Below, piece after piece: positions 1-9,594 of a DNA stretch of 64,000 nt (positions within the stretch are counted from its first letter, which is position 1; each line of letters opens with the position of its first letter). The notes beneath the pieces were generated by a model, which saw only the letters and a list, made by a program, of their open reading frames with translations, was not told the DNA's origin and did no database searches. The stretch covers positions 6,287 through 70,286 of the forward strand of contig CAZMVD010000007.1 of assembly GCA_964569425.1 (NCBI GenBank). Direction: 5' to 3'. The position numbers and the translations under genes were made by a program. Source of the stretch: JACQXM01 sp964569425 (lineage in GTDB: Bacteria > Planctomycetota > Phycisphaerae > UBA1845).

Positions 1-1
1 T

Positions 2-493
2 TATCCGCTGGGCGGGAAGCTGGATCAGGATATGCCGGTGGATGCCGCGGCCCATTTTCCTGATCTGCAGCGGGTGGCGAGCGAGTTGCGGCTGGCGGAA
101 CAGCAAGCGCCGGCCGAGGTGCCGGAGGGCCCCGATGAGGCCGGGCTTGTTCCCGAAGCGGTTGGGACGGACGGGCCGGCGGCGGGGGTGACCGAGGGGG
201 GAGCCGCGGGGTCGCCGGGGGTGGATACGGGCGGCGCCGGCTCCGATGGCGCGCCACCGCAGGGGCCTGTGCCGAGTGAGGGGAGTAAGGACCGTGCGGC
301 GCGGCCCACCGGCTCGGCCAAGGCGACGCCGCAGGTCACCGAGGGTGCGACGCCTGCCGGGGAGACGCCGGATGCAGGCACGCGGGAGGCGCCGTCCACG
401 GAGCCGAAGGCGGAAACCGGTGACGGTGAGGGCAAGAACACGACCCGGCCCGGGGCGCGCACGCCTACCCGGCGACGTCCCAGACCTCGATAG
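2..493 (+). CDS. C-terminal end of an unidentified protein (5' truncated by the window)
   Basis: The reading frame is open from the first bases and ends at TAG 491-493, so this is the tail of a gene that begins outside the window. About 163 residues are visible. The first 40 or so look folded or helical (motif FPDLQRVASELRLAEQ). The rest is a low-complexity Gly/Ala/Pro/Glu/Thr tail ending in Arg/Pro-rich TRRRPRPR. It lies about 100 bp upstream of the giant secretin-N-domain gene on the same strand, so it may belong to the same secretion or pilus operon. No domain can be assigned from this fragment. Confidence 0.6.
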   Translation, partial: YPLGGKLDQDMPVDAAAHFPDLQRVASELRLAEQQAPAEVPEGPDEAGLVPEAVGTDGPAAGVTEGGAAGSPGVDTGGAGSDGAPPQGPVPSEGSKDRAARPTGSAKATPQVTEGATPAGETPDAGTREAPSTEPKAETGDGEGKNTTRPGARTPTRRRPRPR

Positions 494-596
494 AAGGCAG
501 ATCCCGATGTGGAACGACAGGAGGATTCGACGCGAGACTTGCGGCGTCGATTTGTGGCTTGTGCCGGACGATTCACCCAGACAGGGAAGACCAATC

Positions 597-2717
597 ATGT
601 TTCCAAGATCCGAGCGCATGTTCGCGAAGGCCGGCTCGATGTTTGCATTGCTGGTCGGGTTGATGGGGTTCGGTGCTTCGCCGCTGGTGGGCGTTGCGCA
701 GGAGTCGCCCCCGACACCGCGACAGGCGCCGCGGGTCCGCAAGCAGGCGTCGCCGCCGCGGACCACGCCGCAGCCGAAGACGCCGTCGCCCGAGCCGGAA
801 CCTTCGAACGATGGTGCGGAGACTCCTGCGGAGCCGGTGCCGGATTCGCCGGACAAGGTTGTGATTCCGCCGGAAGTTCAGAAGAAGATCGATGAGATGC
901 TGCAGGAGAAGCCCCAGCCTGCGGACGAGCCGGAACCGGCGGTCCAGCCCGCATCGAAGACACCGCAGCAGATTGCTGCGGAACGGGCCGAACAGCGACG
1001 GCAGGCGCGGTTGCGTGCGACAGGCCAGCAAGATGACCAGGCGACCACGCCGCCGCAGCCCGGCGCGCACCTGGCTCCGAATCCGTTTGCGGGGGGAGGG
1101 CAACCGTCGAGGCCTGGGACGCAGGCGCCGGGTAACAAGATCGAGATTCCGGCTTCGACCGAACGTGCGTCACCGCCGGAGCAGCGCAAGTATTCGTTCA
1201 GCATCAAGGACGCGGGGTATGACGTGCTGATCGAGGGCATAGCGCGCGAGACGGGGCTGGGGGTGATCGGCGAAGCGCCGCCCGACGGGAAGGTGACGTT
1301 CGTGACGGAAGAGCAACTGACATTCGATCAACTTCTGGACCGGGTGCGCATGTTGCTTTTCAACTACAAGCCGCTGGAACCGTACTGGCTGCTGCGCCGT
1401 ACCACGCACCTGGAAGTCATCCGCGTGAATGACTATCTGCGGGTGATGCCCGCGGACCGGATGTTTCGGGGCGTTGCCGAGTTTCGGTCGGCCGCGCTGC
1501 CTCCGTCGGAATTGGTGCTGGTGATTTTCACACCGACCACCGGGGCGCTTTCGGAACTGAACCAAGTGCGCGATTTCATGCCGGATTATGTGCGCGTTAC
1601 GCCGCTGGACGATCAGAATTCGGTGGCGATCTACGCGCTGGTGAGCGACGTGGAGAAGTACCTGTGGCTGGTGGACTTTTTCACGGGGCGCAAAGGCGAC
1701 CCGCGCAAGCTGGAGATCATCGAGGTCAAGTTCATTACGCCGACGGAGGCGAACGAGAAGCTTATGTTGCTGATGTCGGCGGATGCGACCAAGCAGCCGG
1801 GACGTGCGGCTGCGATGCCGCGGGTGCGTCCCGGTGGGCCGAGCCCGTTGGACGGCATACCTGCGCCGGAGGTGAGCATCGTTCCCGAGGATGCGCAGGG
1901 TGTTCTGATCGTGCGGGCGATGCAGGACAAAATCGACGAGATCAGGCGGTTGCTTCCTTATGTAGACGTGAACACGACGGTTAACTACCTGCCGGTGGTG
2001 ATCCCGGTGCGGAATACCGATCCGCAGGCCTTGGTGGGCACGGTGCAGCAGATTCTGGGTGCGGGGGATCCTTCGACGGGGATGCCGGTTCCGGGGGGAG
2101 CGCGTCCCGTTCGGCCTCGTCGGGGCGGCCGGGCTCCGGCGGGCGCCGCTGCGTCGGTGTCGGCGGCGGACGTCACGCTGATACCGCATCCGTCCATTTC
2201 GGCGATCATCGCGACGGGTCCGGACGAGGCGGTGCAGCGGGTGCGCGAGCTGGTTCAGCTCTTTGACGTGAAGGGACAGGTGGGGCCGCTGCGGATCGCG
2301 CTGACCCATACCGATGCGGACACGGCGGTGTCGACGGTGACGCAGATCCTGCAGGGTGCGGTTCCGGGGACGACGACGCGCGGCGTTCCGACGGGTGCCA
2401 TATCGGTGTCACAGGTGGTGCCGGATCCTTCGGGTACGGCGATCTGGTTTACGGGATCGGAGAAGGATCTGGAGCTTGCGAAGCGGGTGCTGGCGGACAT
2501 TGACGTGGCGGTGGAGCCGGCGCGGCTGCACATCGTACGGCTGGTGAACCAGCGGCCATCGTTTGTGGCGGCGATTCTTTCGCAGGTGGACAGCGGGCAA
2601 TTGAGTCCGTCGGCGACGCCGTCGCCCACCACGCGGGGGGGGGGGGCGGCGGCGACCGGTGGCGGCACCGGCGGGCCAGCCGGGTGGCGCAGCAGGGAAG
2701 TTTACGCCGGACGATGA
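597..2717 (+). CDS. Giant secretin N-domain repeat protein, N-terminal part (frameshifted)
   Basis: The ATG at 597 is preferred because GGGAAGA lies 7-13 bases upstream and the protein then opens with a signal peptide (hydrophobic MFALLVGLMGFG, likely cleavage after Ala34-Gln35). Residues 36-197 are a Pro/Gln/Glu-rich linker. Residues 198-285 resemble a secretin N0/STN domain (KYSFSIKDAGYDVLIEGIA). Four and a half N1-type (Secretin_N) repeats follow, each with a beta-strand plus helix half and a 'VIV.A....I..L...LD' half. The fifth repeat is cut: its first half (RLHIVRLVNQRPSFVAAIL) is here and its second half (GKFTPDDEQGRLYVL) is in the next frame from about 2695. The last 25 or so residues after the G run are probably out of frame. 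This is therefore the front of one protein of about 2990 residues. Confidence 0.75.
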   Translation: MFPRSERMFAKAGSMFALLVGLMGFGASPLVGVAQESPPTPRQAPRVRKQASPPRTTPQPKTPSPEPEPSNDGAETPAEPVPDSPDKVVIPPEVQKKIDEMLQEKPQPADEPEPAVQPASKTPQQIAAERAEQRRQARLRATGQQDDQATTPPQPGAHLAPNPFAGGGQPSRPGTQAPGNKIEIPASTERASPPEQRKYSFSIKDAGYDVLIEGIARETGLGVIGEAPPDGKVTFVTEEQLTFDQLLDRVRMLLFNYKPLEPYWLLRRTTHLEVIRVNDYLRVMPADRMFRGVAEFRSAALPPSELVLVIFTPTTGALSELNQVRDFMPDYVRVTPLDDQNSVAIYALVSDVEKYLWLVDFFTGRKGDPRKLEIIEVKFITPTEANEKLMLLMSADATKQPGRAAAMPRVRPGGPSPLDGIPAPEVSIVPEDAQGVLIVRAMQDKIDEIRRLLPYVDVNTTVNYLPVVIPVRNTDPQALVGTVQQILGAGDPSTGMPVPGGARPVRPRRGGRAPAGAAASVSAADVTLIPHPSISAIIATGPDEAVQRVRELVQLFDVKGQVGPLRIALTHTDADTAVSTVTQILQGAVPGTTTRGVPTGAISVSQVVPDPSGTAIWFTGSEKDLELAKRVLADIDVAVEPARLHIVRLVNQRPSFVAAILSQVDSGQLSPSATPSPTTRGGGAAATGGGTGGPAGWRSREVYAGR
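2635..2646 (+). repeat. Homopolymer of 12 G at the frame junction
   Basis: Twelve consecutive G residues sit in a Gly/Ala linker between the two halves of one N1-type repeat. Upstream coding uses codons starting at positions divisible by three, and downstream coding is shifted by +1. One G fewer (or two more) would join the frames. A run this long is prone to replication slippage, transcriptional slippage and sequencing error; the sequence alone does not say which applies. The join could also lie up to 50 bp later, because the linker stays Gly/Ala-rich in the first frame to about 2690. Confidence 0.85.
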
Positions 2718-5700
2718 GCAGGGTCGGCTGTACGTGCTGTGCACGGACTCGGAGTGGGAGGCGTACGGTAAGGTCATTTCGGATCTGGAGAATGAGACGG
2801 CGCTGCGCGAGTTTGTGCTCTTGCCGGTCAAGAACATTCCGGTGGACGAAGCGCTGAACAAGATCGCGGCGTTGATTCCTTTGAGTGCTGCCGGGGTGGC
2901 GACGGCGCCGGGGGTCGCCGGCAAGGAGGCGACCAAGATCCGCTGCGAGACGACGGCGGACGGAATCCTGGTCCTTGGGGCTAACGAGACAGAGATTCAG
3001 TCGATGCGGGAGCTGCTGGCGGTGTTCGATCATGCCAGCGACATCGAAGAGCGGACGTTTGAGATCAAGTTCGCCGACCCGGCGGAGGTGAAAGCCGCGG
3101 TAGAGGCGTTGTTGACGGAGGGGCCGGCTACCACGACGCCGACTGCGGGGGCGCGGCGCGCGCGCGGCGCGGCGCCGCGTGATCCGTCGTTGGGCGCAGC
3201 GTCCACGGCGGCGCTGACCATCGTGCAGGTGGACACGCGGCTGATCGTCAAGGCGTCGCCGTCGGTCATGCAACAGGTCGCTGCTTACATCGAACAGTTC
3301 GATGTCCGCGCCGACAAGCGGACGGTGCGGGTTTATGAGAATTTTCCGCCCGGAGCGGATATTGACGCCATCGCCAGCACGCTTTCGACGGTGTTGGGGG
3401 GGAGCAGTTCGCGCGGGGCGGCGGCGCCGCGGCCCACCGCTCGGCAACCGGGCAGTGCGCCGAGCGGTCCGGAGGGTCCGCAGTTCATCCCGCAGCCGGC
3501 GACGGGCAAGCTGATTGTCATTGCGCAGCCGTTCATGTTCGAGGAGATCGAAGAGCTGCTGAACATGCTGCGGAAGACGGAGGTGACCGAGCCCACTTTG
3601 GTGGAGTACGTGCCGATCAAATATGCCGATCCGACCGAGTTGGTGCAGAGCATTGAGCCGATTCTGACGGTCAAGGTTCGTAATCTCATCCGGTCGGGTG
3701 AAGTGACTGAGTCCATGGTTGAGGATCCGGCGGCGGGGGGCGTGCGGGCGCCGCGGGTTCGGGTTCCGGGGGCGGCCACATCAAACGACCGACCGTATCA
3801 CCTTGCGGCGGATGTGCGTAACAAGCGCGTGGTGGTGGTGGCGACGCGGAAAATCATCGACGCGGCGAAGGAGTTGATCGGCGATTTCGACACGCGGGCG
3901 GAAGTGCCCGGGGTGGTGTTCGAGTTTATCGAGGTCAAGCACGTGGATCCGGCGCAACTGGTGGAGCAACTGGATCCGTTGCTGGCGTTGAAGGTTCAAG
4001 AACTGGTGCGCGGGGGCGAACTTGCGGATGAGCCGGACGCCTCGGCCCCGGGGGGTGCGGCCAAGGGGGCGGTGCGCATGCCCGGCCGGCCGATCCTTGA
4101 TTCGCGGCAGCGTTACCACATCGCGGCCGACGAGCGCAACCGGCGGATCGTGGTGGCGGCGGCGCAGCCGGTGGTGGATGAGGCGCGGTCGCTGGTGGCG
4201 ATGTTCGACAAGCCGGACAGCAAGGACACGCGCATTGAGGTGCGCACCGTGGCGATGCAGCACGGGGATCCGGTGGAGGTGGCGGAGAAGATCGAGCCGC
4301 TGCTGTCGATGAAGGTTCAGCAGTTGGTGTACGCGGGCGAGTTGGCGGAGGAGGGCGGCGTGACGGCAACGCCCGGCGCCGTAACCCCGGGGCGGCCGCT
4401 GAAAATGCCGCGGGCCGGGGGGGCCAGCAAGCGATACCACATGGAGCCGGACCAGCGGAACAAGCAGATTGTTATTGCGGCGCCGACGGCGGTGATCGAC
4501 GAGGCGGTCAAGCTGATTGCGGAGTTTGATAAGCCGTCGGATGCGTCCAAGCTCGTTTTCGAAACCGTGGTGCTGCACAACGCCGACCCCAATGACATGG
4601 TCAAGACCATCAAGGAGATGATCGGCGCTCCACAGCGGGCGGTGACGACCCGACGACCGGGGGTGCCGGCCGCGCCGGTGCCGGAGGCGATTCTGACTTC
4701 GTCGCTGGCCATCGCCGCGGCCCCCGGCGGGGGGGCGGTGGTGCTTCAGGGTCCGGCGGAAGAGGTGGCGCAGGCGAAGGAATGGGTGGGGCATCTCGAT
4801 TCCATGGCGACCAGCGGTCGGCAGATCAAGATTTACGAGATCAAGTACGCCGACACCAAGACGCTGGTGGACATCATCATGAACGTGGTGGATAGCGCGA
4901 GCCGCGAGGCTCCGAAGCGCGGCGCGCTGCCTCGCGGGCTGGGCAAGGAGAGCGAGGAGGAGGACTTTTTTGAGACTTCGATCACCCGGATCGGCAAGGA
5001 TGTGTACATCAAGGCGGATTTGATCGCGGACACGATGGTGGTGGTGGCCGGTCCGGCGAAGATCACCGAGGTGGACGCGATCATCGCGCAGATGGACACC
5101 AAGGAGACGGAGGAGGTCACCAAGAAGCCGGTGGTGCCGCGTGAATACATCGACCTGCAATACGCGACGGCCAGGGACGCGGCGGACGCGCTGGATGCGA
5201 TTCTGAAGGACCGATGGGAATCGAGCGAGGATCGTCCGAAGGTGACCACGGGGTTGTTCGGGGAGACGCTGATCGTGTCGCACCCGGACGAGTCGCGGCT
5301 GGCGGAAGTACGCGAGCTGGTGGCGACGCTGGTGGACAAGCCGGACCCGAAGAAGTTCCGTGAGACGCGGCGCATGATCACGTCGCCGTCGAACATTCCG
5401 CCGCGCGATCTGATCATGATGCTGCAACTCAACAATCCGGACATTGAGTTCGAGCTGATCGACGGTACGCCGCAGGACGAGGACAAGTTTATTATCGAGC
5501 GGGTCAAGGCGCAGCCACCGCCGCCGGCGGTGAAGCCGCAGGCCGAGGGGCGGCGGCCGGCGCCGGCCGGTTCGCCCCAAGCGGACGCCGGTTCTGCGTT
5601 GATCCCTGCGCCGCTGCGCGTTGCGGCGACTGCGGTGTTGTGTGCGGCGCTGGCCCAGGTGCCGGAGGGGGCGGAGCCGGAAGGGGTACCTCCGCCGGAA

Positions 5701-8700
5701 GAGGAAGAAGAAATCGAACCGGAGCCGGAACTGAGTCAGGCGCAACTGGATGCGATGTTGCGGCAGGCACAGGAAGCGCTGATCCGGCAGGGAGTGCAGC
5801 CGAAGGAATCGCCCGAAAAGAAGAAAAGCGAAGGGGAGAAATCGGAAGAACAGGAGCGGTCGAAGTCCATCGGCAAGGAGTTCAAGGGTCAGAAGATCAA
5901 GGCGGTCATCGACACCAAGACCGGCGCGGTGACTCTGATCGGTCCCGAGGGTGTCGTGGAGCAGATCCCGGACTTGATCAAGGAGGTGGAGGAACAATTG
6001 AAGGACGCACCGGCGCCGCCGGATATCCGCATTTACCGCGTGCGCTACATCGACGTGTTCACGGCGCAGGACATTCTCGAAGAGATGTTCAACGCCACGC
6101 GTCAGCAGATGGCGCAGGTGCAGGCGGCGCAGCGGCAGGCGCAGCAGATGGCGATTCAGCAGCAGCGGGCGGCCCAACAGGCGGCTCAGCAGGCGGCCCG
6201 TCAGCAGGAGCGGGGTGGCGAGGGCCAACAGCCCGGGCGACAGCCGCAGCAGCCTCAGCCGGTGCCGATTCCCGAGTTGCCGGCCACTGCGGTGCGCGTG
6301 TATCCCAACCCGCGCGACCGCACGCTGATTCTGCGGGCGGATACCAATCAGTACCCGGCGATCGAGGAGTTGCTGGCGACCATCGACCAGCCCAAGCCGT
6401 ATGACAATCTTTATCGCGTGATTCCGCTCAAGAAGCTCAACGCGACCGACGTGGAGGCGCTGCTGCGCGACTGGCTGGGACTAGACGAATCGAAGGCACG
6501 GAGCGGGGCGCGCGGCCCGCGGGGCGCATCGCCTGAAGCGAGCGGCGCCGGCGGCCAACTGCCCAAGACCATCGTTCAGGAGACCAAGACCGGTGTGGTC
6601 GAACTCGGGGTGGATCCGCAGGACATCAAAATCTCCAGCAACCTGGAGACCAACAGCATTCTGGTCATGGCTCCGCAAGCGGCGCTGGATTACGTTGAAG
6701 AATTGATCGCGGACCTCGAGAGCCAGGACGTGGCGAAGCGTGAGTGGAAGAGCTATCAGCTTCAACATGCTGACGTGGAGGAGGTGGCCGACTATCTGGC
6801 CACGCGCATCAACCAGGGTCGCCCCGGCGCAGGGGCGACGCGGGGCAAGGGTGCCCCCGGCGGGTCGGCGGATGGAGGCGGATCGCTTAATACGGCGAGT
6901 TTCATTCCTTATCCGCGTCTGCAGATGCTTTCGGTGCAGGCCACGGCCGAGCAGATCGCGGAGGTCGATAAGTTGATCGTAGAGCTGGATGTGCCGGCCG
7001 GGGGTGAGAACTTTCAGTCGGTGGTGCTTGCGCATGCCGACGCCAAGCTGGTGGCGGACACGTTGGATTCCATGTTCGGCGGCGGGGGTGGAGCGCGGGG
7101 GGCGCGAGGGGCGGCTCCCACGGCGTCCGCGGTGGCCAAGTTCATCGGCGAGGAGGGGGGGCGGGTGCTCTTTTTCAGCGCGCCGGAGCGGCTGCACGAG
7201 CGCATTCACGTGGTCATCAAGGATATCGAAGAGCAGTCGCAGGGGCGCGATCAACTACGGGTGATTCAATTGCAATATGCCCGCGCCAGCATGGTGGCCG
7301 ATGCGATCGATTCGGCCTATGGGGCCGGCCGGCGGACGGGGGCGGCGCGGGGCAAGGGGGCCGCGGGCGGCGGGGCGCGGGTCAGCGTGACCGCCAGCGA
7401 TGCGACGCGGCAGCTTTTCGTGATGACGGACGACGCGATGTTTGCGGAGGTGGAGTCGCTGGTGAAGTCGCTGGACACGGAGCGGGGCATCGGCTTCGAC
7501 TTTCGCATTTATCCGCTGAAGCACGCGGACGCGCGGGCGGTGTACACGACGATGAACAAGCTGATCACCGACTATCTGCGCCGGTTGCCGCCGCAGACGC
7601 CGATCGACCCGTTCAGCGTGGAGGTGGACGACAAGGCCAACGCGCTGGTGGTGCTGGGCAGCCCGACGATTTTCGGGTTTGTGGAGGATTCGCTGAAGAC
7701 TATCGACACGCCGGCCAACGCGCCGAGCCCGCCGGGCGTACTGATGGTGGTGCTCAAGACGGCGGATGCCACGGAGGTGGCACAGAATATCAATCGGTTG
7801 TGGAGCACCAAGATCAAGGAGGGCGAGGTGCCGCCCACGGCCGAGGCCAACCGCACGCTCAATATGGTCATCGTCCGCGGCACGCAGAAGCAGATTGACG
7901 ACATTCGCAGCCAGGTGATCGACCCGCTGGAACAGCAGGCGGCGGCGCAACTTCTCACCGAGACCATCACCCTCAAACACGCGCTGGCCGAGGACGTGGC
8001 TGAGTCGCTGACTCGCATCTTCGACGACAAGCGCAAGGCGCTGCAGACCACGGGCGGGCGGGGGCCGGGCGGGGCGGCTTCGCCGCTGGATCTGGCGGTG
8101 GTGGTTACGCCGCTGGTGAATACCAACCAGGTGGTGGTGCAGGCGAACGAGGCGAACCTGGGGTTCATCAAGGAGCGGATTGCGCAGCTCGATCTGCCGG
8201 AGTTTGCGGATACTGCGGTAACCACGACGAAGGTCTATGCGGCGGTCGCGGCCGATCCCAACGCGGTGGTGAACATGATCCGCGAGTGGAGCCGCACACA
8301 ACAGCAGACCGCGGGCGCCAACCGCCGGATGTCGCAGAAGGACGTGATCGTCGCGGTGGCCGATCCGCTGACGCAGACGGTGATCGTCACGGCGAGCGAG
8401 TCGAATCACCAGCGGGTCAAGGAGATGATCGACGGGCTGGACGCGGAAAGCGGCGAGGTGAAGCCGACGGTGCGGACGATCAAGATCAAGTACGCCGACG
8501 CATACGCGATTCAGGAGGCGATCGGCAAGCTGTTCCGCGGGGACGGGCGCAATCCGCGCGAGCAGGTCATTGCCACGGCCGATGCGAATTCCAACAGCGT
8601 GGTGGTTTCGGCGAGCAGCGACAACCAACGGCGGGTGGAGGAACTCATCGCCACGCTCGACGCGCCGGACGCGGCGCAGCGCGACGTGCAGGTGATCCGT

Positions 8701-9567
8701 TTGGAAAACGCCGACGCGGCGGCGGTGGCCAAGACGCTGGACGAGATCTTTGTGAAGTCCGCGCCAAAGTCGGCCGGGGCGCAGGCGCCGCCGATTTCGA
8801 TTTCTGCGCTGGAGGGGTCGCGGGCGGTGGTGGTGAAGAGCAAGCCGGAGGATTTCACGCGGATCGAGGCGGCGGCGAAGGCGATGGACAGCCGTGACGC
8901 CCTGGCCGACGCGCCCAAGATCATCCTTCTCCAGCATGCCCGGGCCGATCAAATCGCGCACATGCTCCAGCAGACGTTTGAGCAGCAGCGGGGCGGCGGG
9001 CGGGCGAGCAAGTCGCCGCCGACGGTGGTGGCCAACGAGCAGATCAACGGTCTGGTGGTGCGGGCCGAGCCGGCGGACCTGGCGGGCATCGAGAGCCTGG
9101 TTGCGCAGCTCGACAGTGACAAGATTCCGCCGCAGTCGCGGTTCAAGGTTATTGAGCTGGACGCGGGTGTGAACCTGGCCGACCTGGCTGAAAAGGTAGA
9201 GCTGACTATCAACGAGGCGGCCAAGGCGCAGGTGCCGCCGGGCAGTCGGCAGGCGCCGCCGAGCATCACGGTCATGGCGGACGCACGGACCGGCATGCTG
9301 ATCGTGGGCGGGTCGCCCTCGTTGTTTGCTGATGCTGAGGAGATGGCCAGGACGATTGTAGATAAGGGACCGAAGGGCAACACGGTCACTTCGATCTTCA
9401 AGCCGCAGAACGTGGCGGTGGAGGATATTCAGCGGTTGATCGACCAGTTGACGAACCCGGAGGCCGCGAGTGAGAGCGGGCGGCGAAGTGGCAGCGGTAG
9501 CGGCACGCGCGGGGGCACGACACGTCCTACGAGTCGGCCAAGACCGCGTACGACCCCGCAGCGTTGA
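2659..9567 (+). CDS. Giant secretin N-domain repeat protein, main part (no secretin barrel)
   Basis: This 2302-residue frame is continuous with the 597-2717 gene except for the +1 shift at the G run. The GTG at 2659 is only the first start-like codon in the frame and has no convincing ribosome site, so independent initiation is unlikely. By eye it holds about 24 tandem N1-type (Secretin_N, KH-like) units, each ending in a pattern like 'R(T/N)..IVVA.....I..LI..LD' and separated by Gly/Ala/Arg linkers. Units near 3592, 3910 and 4231 are close paralogues sharing LL..KVQ.LV..GEL. Residues 978-1000 form a hydrophobic segment (LRVAATAVLCAALAQ), followed by an acidic/Lys-rich stretch. Near residue 1150 is a Gln/Ala-rich probable coiled coil. 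The C-terminus is Ser/Gly/Arg/Thr-rich with no secretin signature. It is probably a periplasmic structural partner of the secretin downstream; the function is inferred. Confidence 0.75.
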   Translation: MAAPAGQPGGAAGKFTPDDEQGRLYVLCTDSEWEAYGKVISDLENETALREFVLLPVKNIPVDEALNKIAALIPLSAAGVATAPGVAGKEATKIRCETTADGILVLGANETEIQSMRELLAVFDHASDIEERTFEIKFADPAEVKAAVEALLTEGPATTTPTAGARRARGAAPRDPSLGAASTAALTIVQVDTRLIVKASPSVMQQVAAYIEQFDVRADKRTVRVYENFPPGADIDAIASTLSTVLGGSSSRGAAAPRPTARQPGSAPSGPEGPQFIPQPATGKLIVIAQPFMFEEIEELLNMLRKTEVTEPTLVEYVPIKYADPTELVQSIEPILTVKVRNLIRSGEVTESMVEDPAAGGVRAPRVRVPGAATSNDRPYHLAADVRNKRVVVVATRKIIDAAKELIGDFDTRAEVPGVVFEFIEVKHVDPAQLVEQLDPLLALKVQELVRGGELADEPDASAPGGAAKGAVRMPGRPILDSRQRYHIAADERNRRIVVAAAQPVVDEARSLVAMFDKPDSKDTRIEVRTVAMQHGDPVEVAEKIEPLLSMKVQQLVYAGELAEEGGVTATPGAVTPGRPLKMPRAGGASKRYHMEPDQRNKQIVIAAPTAVIDEAVKLIAEFDKPSDASKLVFETVVLHNADPNDMVKTIKEMIGAPQRAVTTRRPGVPAAPVPEAILTSSLAIAAAPGGGAVVLQGPAEEVAQAKEWVGHLDSMATSGRQIKIYEIKYADTKTLVDIIMNVVDSASREAPKRGALPRGLGKESEEEDFFETSITRIGKDVYIKADLIADTMVVVAGPAKITEVDAIIAQMDTKETEEVTKKPVVPREYIDLQYATARDAADALDAILKDRWESSEDRPKVTTGLFGETLIVSHPDESRLAEVRELVATLVDKPDPKKFRETRRMITSPSNIPPRDLIMMLQLNNPDIEFELIDGTPQDEDKFIIERVKAQPPPPAVKPQAEGRRPAPAGSPQADAGSALIPAPLRVAATAVLCAALAQVPEGAEPEGVPPPEEEEEIEPEPELSQAQLDAMLRQAQEALIRQGVQPKESPEKKKSEGEKSEEQERSKSIGKEFKGQKIKAVIDTKTGAVTLIGPEGVVEQIPDLIKEVEEQLKDAPAPPDIRIYRVRYIDVFTAQDILEEMFNATRQQMAQVQAAQRQAQQMAIQQQRAAQQAAQQAARQQERGGEGQQPGRQPQQPQPVPIPELPATAVRVYPNPRDRTLILRADTNQYPAIEELLATIDQPKPYDNLYRVIPLKKLNATDVEALLRDWLGLDESKARSGARGPRGASPEASGAGGQLPKTIVQETKTGVVELGVDPQDIKISSNLETNSILVMAPQAALDYVEELIADLESQDVAKREWKSYQLQHADVEEVADYLATRINQGRPGAGATRGKGAPGGSADGGGSLNTASFIPYPRLQMLSVQATAEQIAEVDKLIVELDVPAGGENFQSVVLAHADAKLVADTLDSMFGGGGGARGARGAAPTASAVAKFIGEEGGRVLFFSAPERLHERIHVVIKDIEEQSQGRDQLRVIQLQYARASMVADAIDSAYGAGRRTGAARGKGAAGGGARVSVTASDATRQLFVMTDDAMFAEVESLVKSLDTERGIGFDFRIYPLKHADARAVYTTMNKLITDYLRRLPPQTPIDPFSVEVDDKANALVVLGSPTIFGFVEDSLKTIDTPANAPSPPGVLMVVLKTADATEVAQNINRLWSTKIKEGEVPPTAEANRTLNMVIVRGTQKQIDDIRSQVIDPLEQQAAAQLLTETITLKHALAEDVAESLTRIFDDKRKALQTTGGRGPGGAASPLDLAVVVTPLVNTNQVVVQANEANLGFIKERIAQLDLPEFADTAVTTTKVYAAVAADPNAVVNMIREWSRTQQQTAGANRRMSQKDVIVAVADPLTQTVIVTASESNHQRVKEMIDGLDAESGEVKPTVRTIKIKYADAYAIQEAIGKLFRGDGRNPREQVIATADANSNSVVVSASSDNQRRVEELIATLDAPDAAQRDVQVIRLENADAAAVAKTLDEIFVKSAPKSAGAQAPPISISALEGSRAVVVKSKPEDFTRIEAAAKAMDSRDALADAPKIILLQHARADQIAHMLQQTFEQQRGGGRASKSPPTVVANEQINGLVVRAEPADLAGIESLVAQLDSDKIPPQSRFKVIELDAGVNLADLAEKVELTINEAAKAQVPPGSRQAPPSITVMADARTGMLIVGGSPSLFADAEEMARTIVDKGPKGNTVTSIFKPQNVAVEDIQRLIDQLTNPEAASESGRRSGSGSGTRGGTTRPTSRPRPRTTPQR

Positions 9568-9594
9568 CACTACGCCGCCGCGTTGACGGGACCG

